Under the pieces are notes generated by a model. That model had not been told where the DNA came from, did not search any database, and was given only the letters and a program-made list of their open reading frames with translations. This document shows, in pieces, positions 19,302 through 30,889 of a DNA stretch of 64,000 bases. Position 1 is the first letter of the stretch; each line of letters opens with the position of its first letter. The position numbers were made by a program, and so were the translations under genes. Origin of the DNA: Bedellia somnulentella (lineage: Eukaryota > Arthropoda > Insecta > Lepidoptera > Bedelliidae); the NCBI GenBank assembly GCA_963576735.1, contig OY755191.1, positions 12,429,608 through 12,493,607 of the forward strand, given 5' to 3'.

Positions 19302-19377
19302 AGCGACCTTTTAACTAGATGTTGCGTGGTATAAATCAGCCATTTCTCCCGCACTTACTTAGTATCGTATACTACGT
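19302..19377 (+). mobile_element. Fragment of small TIR element family (MITE-C)
   Basis: Matches the element at 54991-55108 from GACCTTTTAACTAGAT to CGCACTTACTTAGTATCG. The terminal repeat on this side is damaged. Confidence 0.55.
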
Positions 19378-19437
19378 AGGTTTTCTTAGTATAGCTGTAA
19401 GTTTTCGGCCTCGTATATCGCTTACCGATTAACAGCT

Positions 19438-19530
19438 GGTGTCGAGGAGACGACTTTGAATTATGGGACTTTTTAAGTGATTGTTGGACGACGAGGCTGT
19501 AGAAGAATGACAGTGACTTTGGGCCAGATA
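19438..19530 (+). mobile_element. SINE-1, degenerate fragment
   Basis: The middle of SINE-1 is readable (GACTTTTTAAGTGATTGTTGG after a GACGACTTTGAATTATGG stretch). Both ends are lost. Confidence 0.45.
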
Positions 19531-19609
19531 CAATATCTGAACCAATAAGATCTAAAAAAAATATATTAAATTAAAACTTAATTATAAATTTCTTGTAATC
19601 ACAAAGAGT

Positions 19610-19760
19610 GCGCTCAAAAAGGCAGGCGTCCGTAGTATGAAGAATAACAAAGCATGTATGAAAAGATTGATTGTTGTAAATAAAGCTATAAAGCTTTGCC
19701 AGGATCGTACAAAGTAGCGATCAATAGTCTCTGCCTACCCCAATGAGAACTGATGGGGCG
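19610..19760 (+). mobile_element. RTE LINE 3' fragment
   Basis: Plus-strand RTE 3' end: coding remnants of KKAGVRSMKN and ACMKRL, then GATCGTACAAAGTAGCGATC, AGTCTCTGCCTACCCCAATG, and a damaged terminal tail. Confidence 0.75.
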
Positions 19761-20099
19761 TAACGTAAGCCAACAAATTAAACTTAATAATAAGCTTTCG
19801 ATCCACTTTAACTAAAGATAGATCTTTAAGATTTGCATTCCACCAAAAGAATTTCACAAATAAAGACCAGAATAAGTCCTCAAAATCAGTACTCAAACAT
19901 GTTAATCAGTCATTCGGTACCACAATCCTGCATTGTGAGTTATACGAGCCAACGTCACCGCTTATATGGGACCGCAGACGATACGCGATCCAATGAGAAA
20001 TTAATATATGGAAACACAATTATTTTGAGGAGCCAAAATAGAAGATAAAAAGTAACATGAACAATGATTCAGAAATATGAGAAGTAACATATTTATTTG

Positions 20100-20342
20100 C
20101 CCTGTGCCGGCGTAGAATGTCACTACCCCTTTCTACCCACGGGTGTCTTAAAAGGCGACTAAGGGTATGGGGGTATTTTAAGTGGTTTTTGGGCGATGCG
20201 GTTGGAGACCCATTACCAGCGATACTTTATTTCAACCATCTTGTCCCCCCAATCAACTTCCAATTGTGGCTCAGGAGCATCTAGCTCTCAAGACCTGGCT
20301 ACCCCTTTTTTGGAATTTATGACCGTGAGTATATGTATGAAT
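20100..20342 (+). mobile_element. SINE-1, full-length copy
   Basis: Plus-strand copy from CTGTGCCGGCGTAGAATG to GTGAGTATATGTATGAATG. The B-box-like GGTTGGAGACCC is intact. Confidence 0.8.
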
Positions 20343-20592
20343 GTTAACCAAACGAGAACTCCGGTCATTGTGAAATAACTATTAAAAAAGACTTAGTTAA
20401 ATGAAGGAGTTTTTATTACGAGAGTCGTCCTGCCGATACCTTGTAACGTGTAAAGCAACACATTAACTTCTTGTTCGTCCGTGATTTATACACAGAATAG
20501 TAATTTATTGAGCGATACGTCATTTAGTTGTACGCTTTTACTGTTGGTCCTTAATTTCAAGGAACACACCTATAAATAAAAGGGGAAACTAC

Positions 20593-20802
20593 TTTGTATT
20601 GTCGGCTTAGAATCGCACTATCCCATTTCTTACCGTGAGTGATCGTAAGAGGTGACTAAGGGTATAGATTTTTTTTTAAGTCAGTGGTTGGAGATCACCA
20701 ACAATTATTTCCATCTTTTCCCGACTCAACTTCCAAAATTTCTCTTTCCGTTGCTCTGGCTGCCTTGTTAAGGGATTTATAGTCGTGAATATATGTATGT
20801 AT
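20593..20802 (+). mobile_element. SINE-1, shortened copy
   Basis: Plus-strand copy (TTGTCGGCTTAGAATCGCAC to TATATGTATGTATGG) with deletions in the middle, including most of the GGGCGATGCGG block. Confidence 0.7.
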
Positions 20803-21014
20803 GGACCCTAGTACTTAAATTTATTTTGTATTGCCTATCCGTTTATTCATGAAATTACACGTAAAAATAAATCAAATAAACCCAACAAGCTTTTAAAACC
20901 ATAATCAGATAAAAAGGAATCTTCTTTAAAATATTTCTTGTCTATACTCACGTATAGATTTGTTCATGCTCATTGGGATAAAGTACTATGCTATATATAA
21001 ATACAATAAATACA

Positions 21015-21247
21015 TAAATCACAGCTATAAATCTCTAGAAGGGGTAGGCCAGAGCTAAGGTATTGGAAATTCATCAGCCACTTCTGGAAGTTAAGTGGCA
21101 AAAATATGGTAATATAAAGGTGATGGTGATGGGTCTCCAACCGCATCGCCCAAAAATTAAATAATAAACCCCAATACCCTTAGTCGCCTCTTAGTTACAC
21201 CCATGGGAAGAAACGGGACAGTGCTATTCTAAGCCGAGAATGCCCAG
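21015..21247 (-). mobile_element. SINE-1, full-length copy
   Basis: Minus-strand copy with the GATGGGTCTCCAACCGCATC box and TTCTAAGCCGAGAATGCC start; several small indels. Confidence 0.75.
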
Positions 21248-21717
21248 TTAATTTACAAATAATTTGCTGAATATATTTAACACATTTATTAAATTATGGA
21301 CATGGCTTGATCAAATGAAAACTAAAACCAACTTTATTGTTTTTTCGTTTAAATTTGGAAGATTTGGAAAATAGTTTTTATTTTAAGTGCTTTTTCTATC
21401 ATTGAATGCGATTACCGAATCAACGATGAACTTTCAATAATTTCCATAATTATATATCCATTTCATTTACAGTTTCCCAAAATTATAAATTAACTAAAAA
21501 TTTCGGCGAAATATTAAACGTCGCATAAAAATAAATTAACATTCAATACCAAAAAGCTTCATACAAGGATGATTCCTCTCCATGATTTATCGTTCATCTA
21601 GATGGAGATTTATTGGCATCTTGGCGGCTGATACTCTAAATTGGAGTAACATTTCTTGGAAGCATATCATTCACTGGCATGCTGCACAAATATATAGATG
21701 GAACGTAAAATTCCAAA

Positions 21718-21955
21718 TGTTGTATGGTGTCGGCTTAGAATGGCGATATAATATTTATTTCCATGGTTTTCGTAAGGCGACTTAAGGTTTTGGTAAGTAA
21801 GTAATTTCATAATCCTTAAACAGGGTAGCTAGAGCGATAAATATCTTGGAAATGAATTAAGAAAAAATTAAAAATAGAATGGCTGTTGATGATAGTCTCC
21901 ATAATGCCTCAAAGAGCCTTATAATGGGTAAAGCTAATCTAAGTTTACACTAAAT
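21718..21955. mobile_element. SINE-1, old inverted pair
   Basis: 21718-21792 reads as the 5' part of SINE-1 on the plus strand (TGGTGTCGGCTTAGAATGG ... GGCGACTTAAGG). 21820-21955 reads as a minus-strand SINE-1 (GGGTAGCTAGAGC ... GATGATAGTCTCCATAATGC ... GCTAATCTAAG). Both are decayed. The arrangement resembles the inverted insertions elsewhere in the window but no target duplication survives. Confidence 0.5.
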
Positions 21956-22980
21956 ACATCATATCATAAATGTTTGCCTAACAGGATATCAAACCCGCAA
22001 CCATCGATCGGAACCAAAATCAATCTCCTAACTACCGGAGTACAAGCGTCATGTTTTAGTTATAATTATGTAAATAAGAACACCATACAAAACGTTCCAC
22101 ATTCGAAAATTCGATTTGAAATAACGTTCGATAATTCAACCATAGAGAATGTCGCGCGCGCATCCAGCCAGCCACACGCATTGTCATAGATAACAATCTC
22201 TTTTGTAGAGCTAGAGCTACCCTCCCGAGTTGTCGACAAAAAACCAATATGTATATTATATTGCTTTTGAGACGATTTATTAACGATAAAAACTGGGCAA
22301 GACTGAGTCGGTTGGTAAATCGACGGTTCGGTAAGACGATATTTTTGGGTATGTCAATTTATATGTAGGGTAACAAATGAATTAAAACGTTAAGATAAAG
22401 TTATCAAATGAAACAGACAGCATTTTAACAGAGAGACTCGACTTATTTTAAAGGATCAGGAGAAGTGTGACAATCAAGAAATGTGAGGATAAATAAACAT
22501 TGAAATATGTAAAAGTCATTTATACATATGGATAAACAATATTCATTTAAAAAAGAACCAGAGAACATTGCCAATATTTTAAATATGAATAAAAATTTAA
22601 ATGAATTGTGATATTTAAAATAATTTTATCAATCATCTAATAACATAAGCTATATGCTACACAAAATTTATCAATATATTTTTATGGTCACGGAACCCTA
22701 AAATTTAAGAGAAAAAGATAACATCCCTTTGTTTACATTTCGACGACCTTATTTCTTTGAAACAAAAACCATTTTAGAATAACTAAAGTATAGTCAGTAA
22801 GTATTTTGTTCGGGTAACAAGCGTATGACATTGTTTTAATTTGGACAAACAAAACGTGTGTTCAATATTTATGTTCGGAATAATATTAAAGACATCATAC
22901 ATAGTCAAATAGGATCCTGTCTACCTTTACCTAGCTATACTGCTAAGTGATTAAAAAAGACGATGCTAGGAATTAACAGT
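21956..22980. other. No recognisable gene
   Basis: 21980-22050 may hold a decayed tRNA-like SINE head on the minus strand (GGTTGCGGGTTTGATATCC). The rest is AT-rich with nothing recognisable. Confidence 0.4.
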
Positions 22981-22982
22981 GC

Positions 22983-23323
22983 CGTGTAGTGCCGGATTAG
23001 AAAATCACTACCCTTTTCTACCCACCGGTGTCATAAGATGAACGGCTTTTTTAAGTGGTTTTTGGGCGATTCCATCACACGAACGATACTTTATTTCTAC
23101 CATCTTGTCCTCTATTAACTTCCAAATGTGACTGAGGAGTTTCTAGCTCTGAAGCTCTGGCTAAAGGGGTAACCAAGCCCATCACCAACAACCTTTACTT
23201 TACCATCCTTTCCCCACTCAATTTTCCAAATGTGGCTGAGGAATTTCTAATTCCTTAGCTCTGGCTACCCCTTCTAGGGATTTATAGCCGTGAATATATG
23301 TATGTATGTATGTATATGTATGG
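22983..23323 (+). mobile_element. SINE-1 tandem partial dimer
   Basis: A first SINE-1 runs from CGTGTAGTGCCGGATTAG to CTCTGGCTAAAGGGG, stopping before its terminal tail. It joins a second 3' half starting at CCATCACCAACAACC and ending in the TATGTATG array at 23300-23320. Two copies of the CCAAATGTG(A/G)CTGAGGA block are therefore present in direct order. Confidence 0.8.
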
Positions 23324-23760
23324 ATATACGTTGTAAAGTTATGTCTAAGGACTAACATACATATTACAGGAACCTAAGAACACACAAAGAGCCAACATAG
23401 TATCAATACACTAAATCAAATCTCACCAATCCGCCTCAGGGTCTAACCAGCTAAATAGTCACTTGTAAAACGGAATCCCCGTTATATTCAACCTGCATTT
23501 GATCTAAAGGGTTGTCATCTAATCGATACTCAATATAATCAACATAGTTTATTGTTTTAGTTACTAACGCGTCCTTGTTCGATTTGCAAACTATTAACAA
23601 CAGCGGAACGGTTGATAGAGGTGAAGCGAGCGGCGACGGACGCGATGAGCGAATTGCACATATACAAACTAACTATAGATCTTAAACAACTATGCAACCG
23701 TGATACATAAACTACACTTATTTCTATCTTTAAAATGATATCTTTTCGCAATATTCTGCT
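23324..23760. other. Unassigned
   Basis: A GC-rich patch at 23590-23660 (GAGGTGAAGCGAGCGGCGAC) has no identifiable gene or repeat. Confidence 0.35.
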
Positions 23761-23990
23761 GTACAGTGTCGGCTTATTATAGCACTAGCTCTTTACTTCC
23801 TACATGTGTTGTAAAAAGCGGCTTAGGGTTTTTAGAATTTTAAACGATTGTTGGAATATGCAGTCAGGAACCCATAATAAACAACCTTTTTTATTTTTTT
23901 AAATAAAATCCACACTAAAATTTAAAAAGTTTACTGAGTAATGTCTAGTTCTGAAGCTCTAGCCACCCCTTTTTTATTTATAGTCGTGAG
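23761..23990 (+). mobile_element. SINE-1, divergent copy
   Basis: Plus-strand, from TACAGTGTCGGCTTATTATAG to CTCTAGCCACCCC and AGTCGTGAGTAT; a TA-rich insertion interrupts it near 23890. Confidence 0.65.
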
Positions 23991-24239
23991 TATCTTTTCG
24001 CAAATCGCGCCGCGCACTATTACAGCAATGGCGTCAACAGAAATAAATATCTTTCAATCTGGATCAATTAATTTACAGTAAGGTATGTTGATTGTGTTGA
24101 CAAGTGGTTGATGAAGTGCTGGGAATTTGGTGTTCACATATTTGTCGATAATTCTGCAAAGAGACCTTTTCGATTACTGGTCAAAATGCAATAGGTTTTA
24201 GTCTAACTTTAAATGGACGGTAATTAACGGTACTTCAGA

Positions 24240-24340
24240 TTGTAAGAATAAAAGAGCATGTATGAAAAGATTGATGGATGTAAACGAAGTAATAGAGGTT
24301 TGCCAGGATCGTACAAAGTAGCGATCGATAGTCTGATTCT
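24240..24340 (+). mobile_element. RTE LINE 3' coding fragment
   Basis: Plus-strand remnant that still encodes KRACMKRLMDVNE-like residues followed by GCCAGGATCGTACAAAGTAG; the final module after GATAGTCT is missing. Confidence 0.7.
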
Positions 24341-24490
24341 TCTATGTTCAGATAGTCTAACCAAACTATAGTCACTTAATAATAAATTGCAAAAATACCG
24401 TCATGCACACCAAATGTGAGGTTTTAATGTGCACATCAGAAGTTTTTATGTATATCCATAATTGATTAATTTTTTTTTTTATTAAATGTA

Positions 24491-24742
24491 CATACAAACA
24501 TACATATACTCACGACTGTAAATCCCTAGAAGGCGTAGCCAGAGCTAAGGAATTAGAAAATCCTCAGCCACTTTTGGAAAGTTGAGTGGGGTAAAGATGG
24601 TAAAATAAAGGTTTTTGGTGATGGGTCTCCAACCGCATCGCCAAAAAATCTCTTAAAAGCCCCAATACCGTTAGTCGCCTCTTACGTACACCCACCGCTA
24701 GAAATAGGGTAGTGCTATTCTAAGCCGACACTACACAGCAAA
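24491..24742 (-). mobile_element. SINE-1 with exact 12-bp target duplication
   Basis: Minus-strand SINE-1, flanked by TTATTAAATGTA at 24479-24490 and 24743-24754. The copy is well preserved and defines both ends of the family: a CATACAAACATACATATACTCACG tail side and a GCTGTGTAGTGTCGG head side. Confidence 0.92.
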
Positions 24743-24754
24743 TTATTAAATGTA

Positions 24755-25063
24755 ATTTGTACAAAGTTCGAATAGAATAGTGCTCTAAAGATTTTTCTAC
24801 TTTACCAGCTGGGCACAACTCAACTCCATCTTTTCCCATGGTTGTCGCAATTAAGTAAGTAAAATCAAAACATGACTCTATTTCATCAGCTTTCCGTAAA
24901 AGGACTCCATCTTTTCCCATAGCCGTCGTACTAAGTACTTAATAAAGCCTAATATGACTATGGGCACATCACCCTATTTTGGTTAGGTTCGAATGTATGT
25001 AATGCAAACGTCCGCATTAAAAAAATAACTTTCTCCAAGCATTTCTCCAGAAACCTTCAACCA
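24755..25063. other. Unassigned, with a short tandem duplication
   Basis: CTCCATCTTTTCCCAT occurs at about 24824 and 24908, each followed by a similar G(T/C)(T/C)GTCG and TAAGTA context, a diverged tandem repeat of about 85 bp. No gene is visible. Confidence 0.45.
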
Positions 25064-25998
25064 TCTATACTTATAATAAATCTGTAGAGAGGTCAATTCT
25101 GTACATTAAATATATTTTCAAAATAACTATCAAGGGGTGATTAGTGATCGATACTGATGCCAAAAATGCAATCAGTAAAATTTTTGTCTGTCTGTCTGTC
25201 GGTTTGTATGTTCCTTATGGAAACAAAAACTACTCGACGGATTTTAACGAAACTTGGTAGAATTATTCTTCATACTCCTGGGCAGGTTATAGTGTACTTT
25301 TCAGCAGAGTAGTGAAGGGGATTTTTTGGAAAATTTGGGAAAACGGGGGAATTTACTCCATTTTTAAAGCTTCCGTCGCGTGTGCAGCCTTAGTGGTTAT
25401 AGTTACATAGAAATCATGTATGACGGAAATATTTTACATAAAATTTTCTAAAAAATATCTTCTGCAGCATATGTCTATCTTTTATGGTTGACTCATAATA
25501 ACACGTGTAATTCCTGATAGCTTAGCAGTTCGGAGCATTCTGATTATATTTGTTTACTCTTACGTTTATAGTTCTCTCATTCATCTCTCATTTAAAAAAG
25601 TTTACATTATTACCTATTCAATAAAAAAAGAATCATAGAAATCGGTACAGAATAACCAAACTTATACATGAAATAAGCTATCGCGCCCTGTCGTCGCACG
25701 TGAATGCTATATGGATATTTTTTTTTGTAATGGTTGCGCGCGCAAAAGATAGCCGGGAGTATACATATACTCCCTGTATGTATGCAAAGTTTGTAACTCT
25801 GATTGTTTGTTTACATGGTTTTATTTTCGGAGATACTGAACCGTTCATTAAAGCGCATTAATTTCACAATCACAAAGCTACACTATTCAGGAATGCTATA
25901 AATTGCACTAAATTTCATAAAGGTTGAGCAGTGATTGAAGAAACCTCAGATATTTTTAAAACTACGCTACCCGTGCGAAGCTGGGTCCGATCCACTAG
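25064..25998 (+). mobile_element. Non-autonomous Helitron, Lep1-like, complete
   Basis: Starts A|TCTATACTTATAATAAATC and ends ...CCACTAG|T, the 5'-TC and CTRR-3' termini with insertion between A and T that define Helitrons. A short palindrome (ACCC ... GGGT) lies just before the 3' end. There is no Rep/helicase frame. The interior has a TCTGTCTG run at 25187 and a CGTGTGCAGCC block. The termini and the GTGCGAAGCTGGG end resemble Lep1-type elements of Lepidoptera. Confidence 0.8.
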
Positions 25999-27379
25999 TA
26001 TAAAATAAACCATAATGACCCAAGTCAATGAACAAATGATAATATCTCCGTTCGGATTCCCACGAGGTCGCTTTTGTACGAGTCCTTGTACAATGTTGAT
26101 TGAAAAATTCCAATAGGTACTCTCATCTATTAACTGTTATTCTAAAGAGGGAAAATTGGTAAAGGACACTGAACTGATTTTGAAAATGTATCCACCTACT
26201 GACATATCCTTTACGCCGAATATCCTACAAGTAGTGGGTAAGTTACTTATACTACATCGCGGAAAGTATTGTGACATGATATTCAGAGGATCAACTTTTT
26301 ACCACGGGATCGGACAAACCGCTTGGCATAAATAAAATACTCTGTCTTATGACTAAGTTAAACACCTCGATAAAAAAACTAGACATATGGCCTTAAAAAG
26401 GGCACATTGGTGTTGTTAAAGTGGTTTATACCATCCAGCATAAGATGGCACAAAATTTCAATAATAGTAGAAGAATGACATTGGCACACCCGCATAGATT
26501 CCATAGCTGGTTTAAAGATAAAAATGGCCTGGATTAGATCACGCGGATTCGGGAAGTTAAACATTCGAAAAAAAATGTCGTAAAACTTTTCTTGTGTCAC
26601 CTTTTTTCACAGTTTATTCAAAATTGGACCACTTAAATCTTTGTAGGTGGTCTACTACAAATGCACCCTTTACTAATAGCCGTTTTGGACAATAACGGCC
26701 GCTCCGGGGTAGTTATTGCTCGGACAATCGACTCAACCCCATTCGAATACTCTGATTTACTTTTAATCGTGACATCGATAACATCTTGTCAGCCATTCAG
26801 GTGTTTTGTTACCGAGCTTGTTGTGAATGGACTTGTGAAAAAAAAACTCCGGGAAGTTATAATTTTCGATGGAATTTAAAAAAAAGGTAAAACGTAACAC
26901 GTCTATGTTGATTTTAAGTTTTTCCCATATTTTACACACTAGATTATTTGGAATATATTTGTAACTTATTAACATTTACAACATATTCTCATCCGTGGAA
27001 GAGTTGCAAGATATGATGAATATTGCAAGTGCATCTGTTTTGATTGAACAATTCTGTAAATGCGCATTAATTCACAATTACACGGCTTGGCACCAAATCC
27101 TGGATCGACGCATTTTCCTCGATCATCTCTGGTGGGTTTACGCCCTAATGCGGTAAATAAAGCAATGAATTGCAAGTTGGTGTCCGAAAATGTCCTAATG
27201 GAAGTGCATGATTCTAGTTTCGGTGCTTATACATGGCAGCCACAAATGGCAGCAAATGTTGGGTGTGGCAGAGGAAGAGGAAATGCGGAATGTAATTAAT
27301 GATAGTTTATAGCCGTGTAAATGTAAATATATATATACGATATAAGACTTCCCATCCTTATTTAAAACATCCTGATATC
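25999..27379. other. No recognisable gene; one RTE scrap
   Basis: 26989-27043 is a plus-strand scrap of RTE coding sequence (VEELQDMMNIASAS-like). Open frames of 68-79 codons at 26379-27299 have no domain. The rest is AT-rich. Confidence 0.4.
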
Positions 27380-27600
27380 TTATAGACTTAGAAAAGCACT
27401 ATCCCATTTCTTCTCAAGGGTGTACGTAAGGGGCAACTAAGGGTGTTGGGGCATTTTAAGTGACTTTTGGCCGATGCAGTCGGAAACAGCGGTTTTACCA
27501 TCTTATCCCCAAACAACTTCCAAAAGTGGCTCAGTAATTACCTATTTCGAAGCTCTGCGGCTACCTCTTCTAGGAATTCATAGCCGTGAATATATATATG
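27380..27600 (+). mobile_element. SINE-1, divergent copy
   Basis: Plus-strand, from GACTTAGAAAAGCACTATCCC to AGCCGTGAATATATATATG; the 5' start is lost. Confidence 0.65.
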
Positions 27601-27843
27601 TTCCTATATGTTCTATTATTCTGTAACATTGCTCACATCTTTTATGCATTCGGCATAATGACCGATTTTTATTTGAATTTCATATTCGAATCTAAATAAC
27701 ATCACCTTGGACTTTGGACTAGTTGGTTAGAAAATGGTATTGGGATAAACCCACTAGAAAATTATATTGAACAATAAACCGCAGATATCCTTTAGTTTCA
27801 TTACAAAGAACTACAAATACGTGATATACATAACTCATAGATA

Positions 27844-28374
27844 GATTTGCGTATCATTCTAGGTATCAATCGATTCTCTTTTGCTAGAATTGTAGGTTTG
27901 TCAAAACGCATGTGGAGGTTTGGCTTATCGAAGGTGTCTTCACTCAAAGCAGATCTTCCAGGACGCCCATTCTTCATATCAGCAATATGCTCTCTTACGC
28001 GAGTTGCTACACTACGCTTTGTTTGGCCGATGTATCAAAGACCACACTCACAGTCTAGTTTATAAACGCCTGCATTTTGTAAAGGGATCTGACATTTGAT
28101 AGGTCTTAAAAACTGACTTATCTTTTGGTGCGGCTTGAAGTAGGTCTTAATGGAAGCACGCTGTAACACAGTACTAATTTTGTCTGTTACACCCTTTACA
28201 AAAGGTAGAGTTGCAGGGAGTCTTTCGACAGTAGGTAGTTTATCGGAGGAGCGGTGACGTTGGCGGGGCAATTTAACTACCATGATAACTGAAAAGTTTT
28301 CGAAACGTCGGGCTTTAAAAATAATGTAATAACACGCGATTAAAATATCCCAAAATCAAAAAGTTGTTTCAATT
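27844..28374 (+). mobile_element. Penelope-like element, 5' part inverted, with ATAGATA duplication
   Basis: Bounded by ATAGATA at 27837-27843 and 28375-28381. Positions 27844-28275 match the GIY-YIG coding region of the 9.4-10.4 kb element on the minus strand (KLPRQRHRSSDK at the right end, GVYKLDCECGL in the middle). Positions 28276-28374 are the plus-strand 3' end (CCATGATAACTGAAAAG to TTGTTTCAATT). A 5' part in reverse orientation joined to a normal 3' end is the classic product of twin priming. Confidence 0.85.
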
Positions 28375-28794
28375 ATAGATAACCCCCTATAGATTCCGCT
28401 TACAGGGCACTCGATATCGGAAACACGTTTGACTAATTGAGTAGACGTATAAAATTTCACCTTCGCACTGTTTCAGTTCAGTTGCGACCAGAACTAGGAA
28501 CTGAGTGTTCGTGCACCAAAAATATTTATACATACTGTTTTATTTATTATTATTGCTCTGAAATGTCTACATGTTTAATAAAGTGGTGTGGGAAATCAAC
28601 CACAAAATACAACTACCAAAAAGACGGTATTACATTCCATTACTAAGCATAAAATCATAATTAAATTGCAATTCAAGAGATCAATTTAAACTGGTCAACA
28701 CCATAGTTCCGTCACATTCACTCTTTACGTTGATTGTGATTACGTCTTTTTCTAGCATAACGTTAAGGATGTCCAGAGATACTTTTAGAATGGA
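28375..28794. other. Unassigned
   Basis: No gene or repeat family recognised; a 69-codon plus-strand frame at 28437-28646 lacks coding features. Confidence 0.4.
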
Positions 28795-29073
28795 ATGGTT
28801 TCGGAACGGGAATTACGAAGCCAATCCGGTCCGGAGGTTGCGGGTTCGACCCCGATTTCAGAGCAATATTTATGTGATGAGCTTCAATGATTGTTTTTTA
28901 GTCTTAGGTATTATTCGTATGTGTACTATATAATATTAAATATATCGTTAAGTTAGTATCCCATACTACAAGTCTTACTTAGTTTGGGACTAACTTAATC
29001 TGTGTATAATATGTCCGTATACAGATTATTTCTTATATAGAAGTACAAGTATATATTTATTTATTTGTTTTAT
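28795..29073 (+). mobile_element. SINE-3, tRNA-headed SINE
   Basis: Plus-strand partner of the 5.6-kb copy: head with GGTTGCGGGTTCGACCCCG (B box), then ATTTATGTGATGAGC, AATATATCGTTAAGTTAGTA, GGGACTAACTTAATCTGTG, and an ATTTATTTATTTG tail. SINE-2 has inserted just behind this tail. Confidence 0.75.
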
Positions 29074-29085
29074 TTAATCTTTTTG

Positions 29086-29451
29086 ACAACCGTGATAGCC
29101 CAGTGGGTAGAACACTTGGTTATCGTGCAAGCGACTAGTGTTCGAATCCTGGGTCGGGCCTACACCAATTTGTCTTTACTAAAGACATATGTGTGGTTAA
29201 TTTATCATGGTTGTTAACGGTGAGGGAAAACATCGTGAGGAAACCCACAAGGCTGAGTTGTACTTAGTCATGTGACAGTGTATTCGTACAAAAACGGCGA
29301 TAGGCCTGCCCCCTATCACGTGAGTACACTGTCCATGCAAAACGTGGGTACTCTGAACACCAGGTGACAAAGTCACGTGATGTTCAGAAGTATTAGTACC
29401 TCTGCCAACCCCTTCGGGGATATTCGGCGTGAACGTTTATGTTATGTTATG
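29086..29451 (+). mobile_element. SINE-2, full-length reference copy
   Basis: Plus-strand, 366 bp, with exact TTAATCTTTTTG duplications at 29074-29085 and 29452-29463. Head: CAACCGTGATAGCCCAGTGG (box A), GTTCGAATCC (box B), acceptor-side GTCGGGCC. Body: GTGTGGTTAATTTATCATGG, GGCGATAGGCCTGCCCCC, TATCACGTGAGTACACTGTC. 3' module: CTCTGCCAACCCCTTCGGGG, GGCGTGAACG, TTATG repeats. The tRNA-derived head implies a Pol III promoter. The close fit of the flanks suggests a recent insertion. Confidence 0.95.
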
Positions 29452-29463
29452 TTAATCTTTTTG

Positions 29464-29919
29464 CAAAACCTAACATCAAAATTAAAAGGACGCAGACGAA
29501 GTCGCGGGTACCAGCAAGTATCTAAATATTAAAAATCTTGCTCTGATAGAATTTCGTTTATATTTGAGTTTTTCTAAATTACCCGAGATGAAAGCCAAAT
29601 AGATTGAAGCTACTCATCGTTTCAACGACACCGGTTTTGTTTACCGGCCCATATATATGTATTTCCATTTCTTTCTTTCTTTTCAACAAAAATATGAGTG
29701 TTAAAATCTATTATTCTTTCTTTACGAACTAATTTATCAATATAATTTCTCAAATGTGTCCCATCACTATTAAAGAATTCAAGTATAGAGCGACCTTGAA
29801 AGAGCCAATCACAGGCATTATGCGTTGTTCCCCGCTACCCGTGCTTTCCTCCAAGAGTTGCCAGTTTGGATTCATACAAATATAATACTGTATGCGGAGT
29901 CTATTGGGGGTGGTCTGTG
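29464..29919. other. Unassigned; possible Helitron end
   Basis: 29490-29518 (GACGCAGACGAAGTCGCGGG ... CAAGT) looks like a mutated Helitron-type 3' end of the sort seen at 155-197. The remainder shows nothing recognisable. Confidence 0.35.
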
Positions 29920-30783
29920 TTTCAAAATAACTATCGGGGTCATTAGTGATCGATACTGATGCCAAAAATGCAATCAGTAATATTTTTGTCTGTCTGTCTG
30001 TCTGTCTGTCGGTTTGTATGTTCCTTATAGAAATATAAACTACTCGACGGATTTTAACGAAACTTGGTAGAATTATTCTTCATACTCTTGGGCAGGTTAA
30101 AGGAACTTTTGGGAAAACGGGGAAGTTATTCCATTTTTTAAGCTTCCGTCGCGTGTGCAGCCTTAATGGTTACAGTTCCATAGAAATCATGTATCACGGA
30201 AATATTCTACATAAAATTGTCTAAAAAATATCGTAGAGCAGCATAAGTCTATCTTTTATGGTTGACTCACGATAACACGAGTAAATCCTGATAGCTTAGC
30301 AGTTCGGAGCATCCTGATTATATTTGTTTACTCTTACGTTTAAAGTTCTCTCATTTATTTCTCATTTTAAAAAGTTTACATTTAAAAAGTTTACATTGTT
30401 ACCTATTCAATCAAAAAAGAATCATAGAAATCGAAATAGAAACACCAAACTTATACATGAAATAAGCCATCGTGTCCTGTCGTCGCACGTGAATACTGAA
30501 TCATGGTGGATTATTTTTTAGTAATGGTTGCGCGGGCAAAAGATAGCTGTGAGTGTATGTATGATGTATGCGAAGTTTGTAACTCTGATTGTTTGTTTGT
30601 ATGGGTTTATTTTCGGAGATACTGAACCGTTCATTAAAGCCCTTTCACAATCACAAAGCTAAACTATTCAGGTCAGGAGTGCTATAAGTGGCGCTAAATT
30701 TCACAAAGGTTGAGCAGTGATTAAAGAAACCTCAGATATTTTTAAAACTACGCTACCCGTGCGAAGCTGGGCCGCTCCACTAG
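29920..30783 (+). mobile_element. Helitron-like copy, 5'-truncated and internally deleted
   Basis: Same family as 25064-25998. It starts at TTCAAAATAACTATC (about 58 bp of the 5' end missing) and ends GCTCCACTAG|T at 30783. Near 30100 a deletion removes about 35 bp after GGGCAGGTTA. A TTTACATTTAAAAAG duplication lies near 30375. Confidence 0.75.
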
Positions 30784-30889
30784 TTTACTATTATAATATA
30801 ACACAAGGGAACAGCATTTTTGTTGCATGAAACATTTTGTCCCTTATTATGCATTTTTGGGGTGCTGTTTTAGATTTGAACTTAGATTC

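Noticed and set aside
26379..26600. 73-codon minus-strand frame with a protein-like composition
   Set aside because: No recognised domain, no splice or promoter context, and no second copy in the window.
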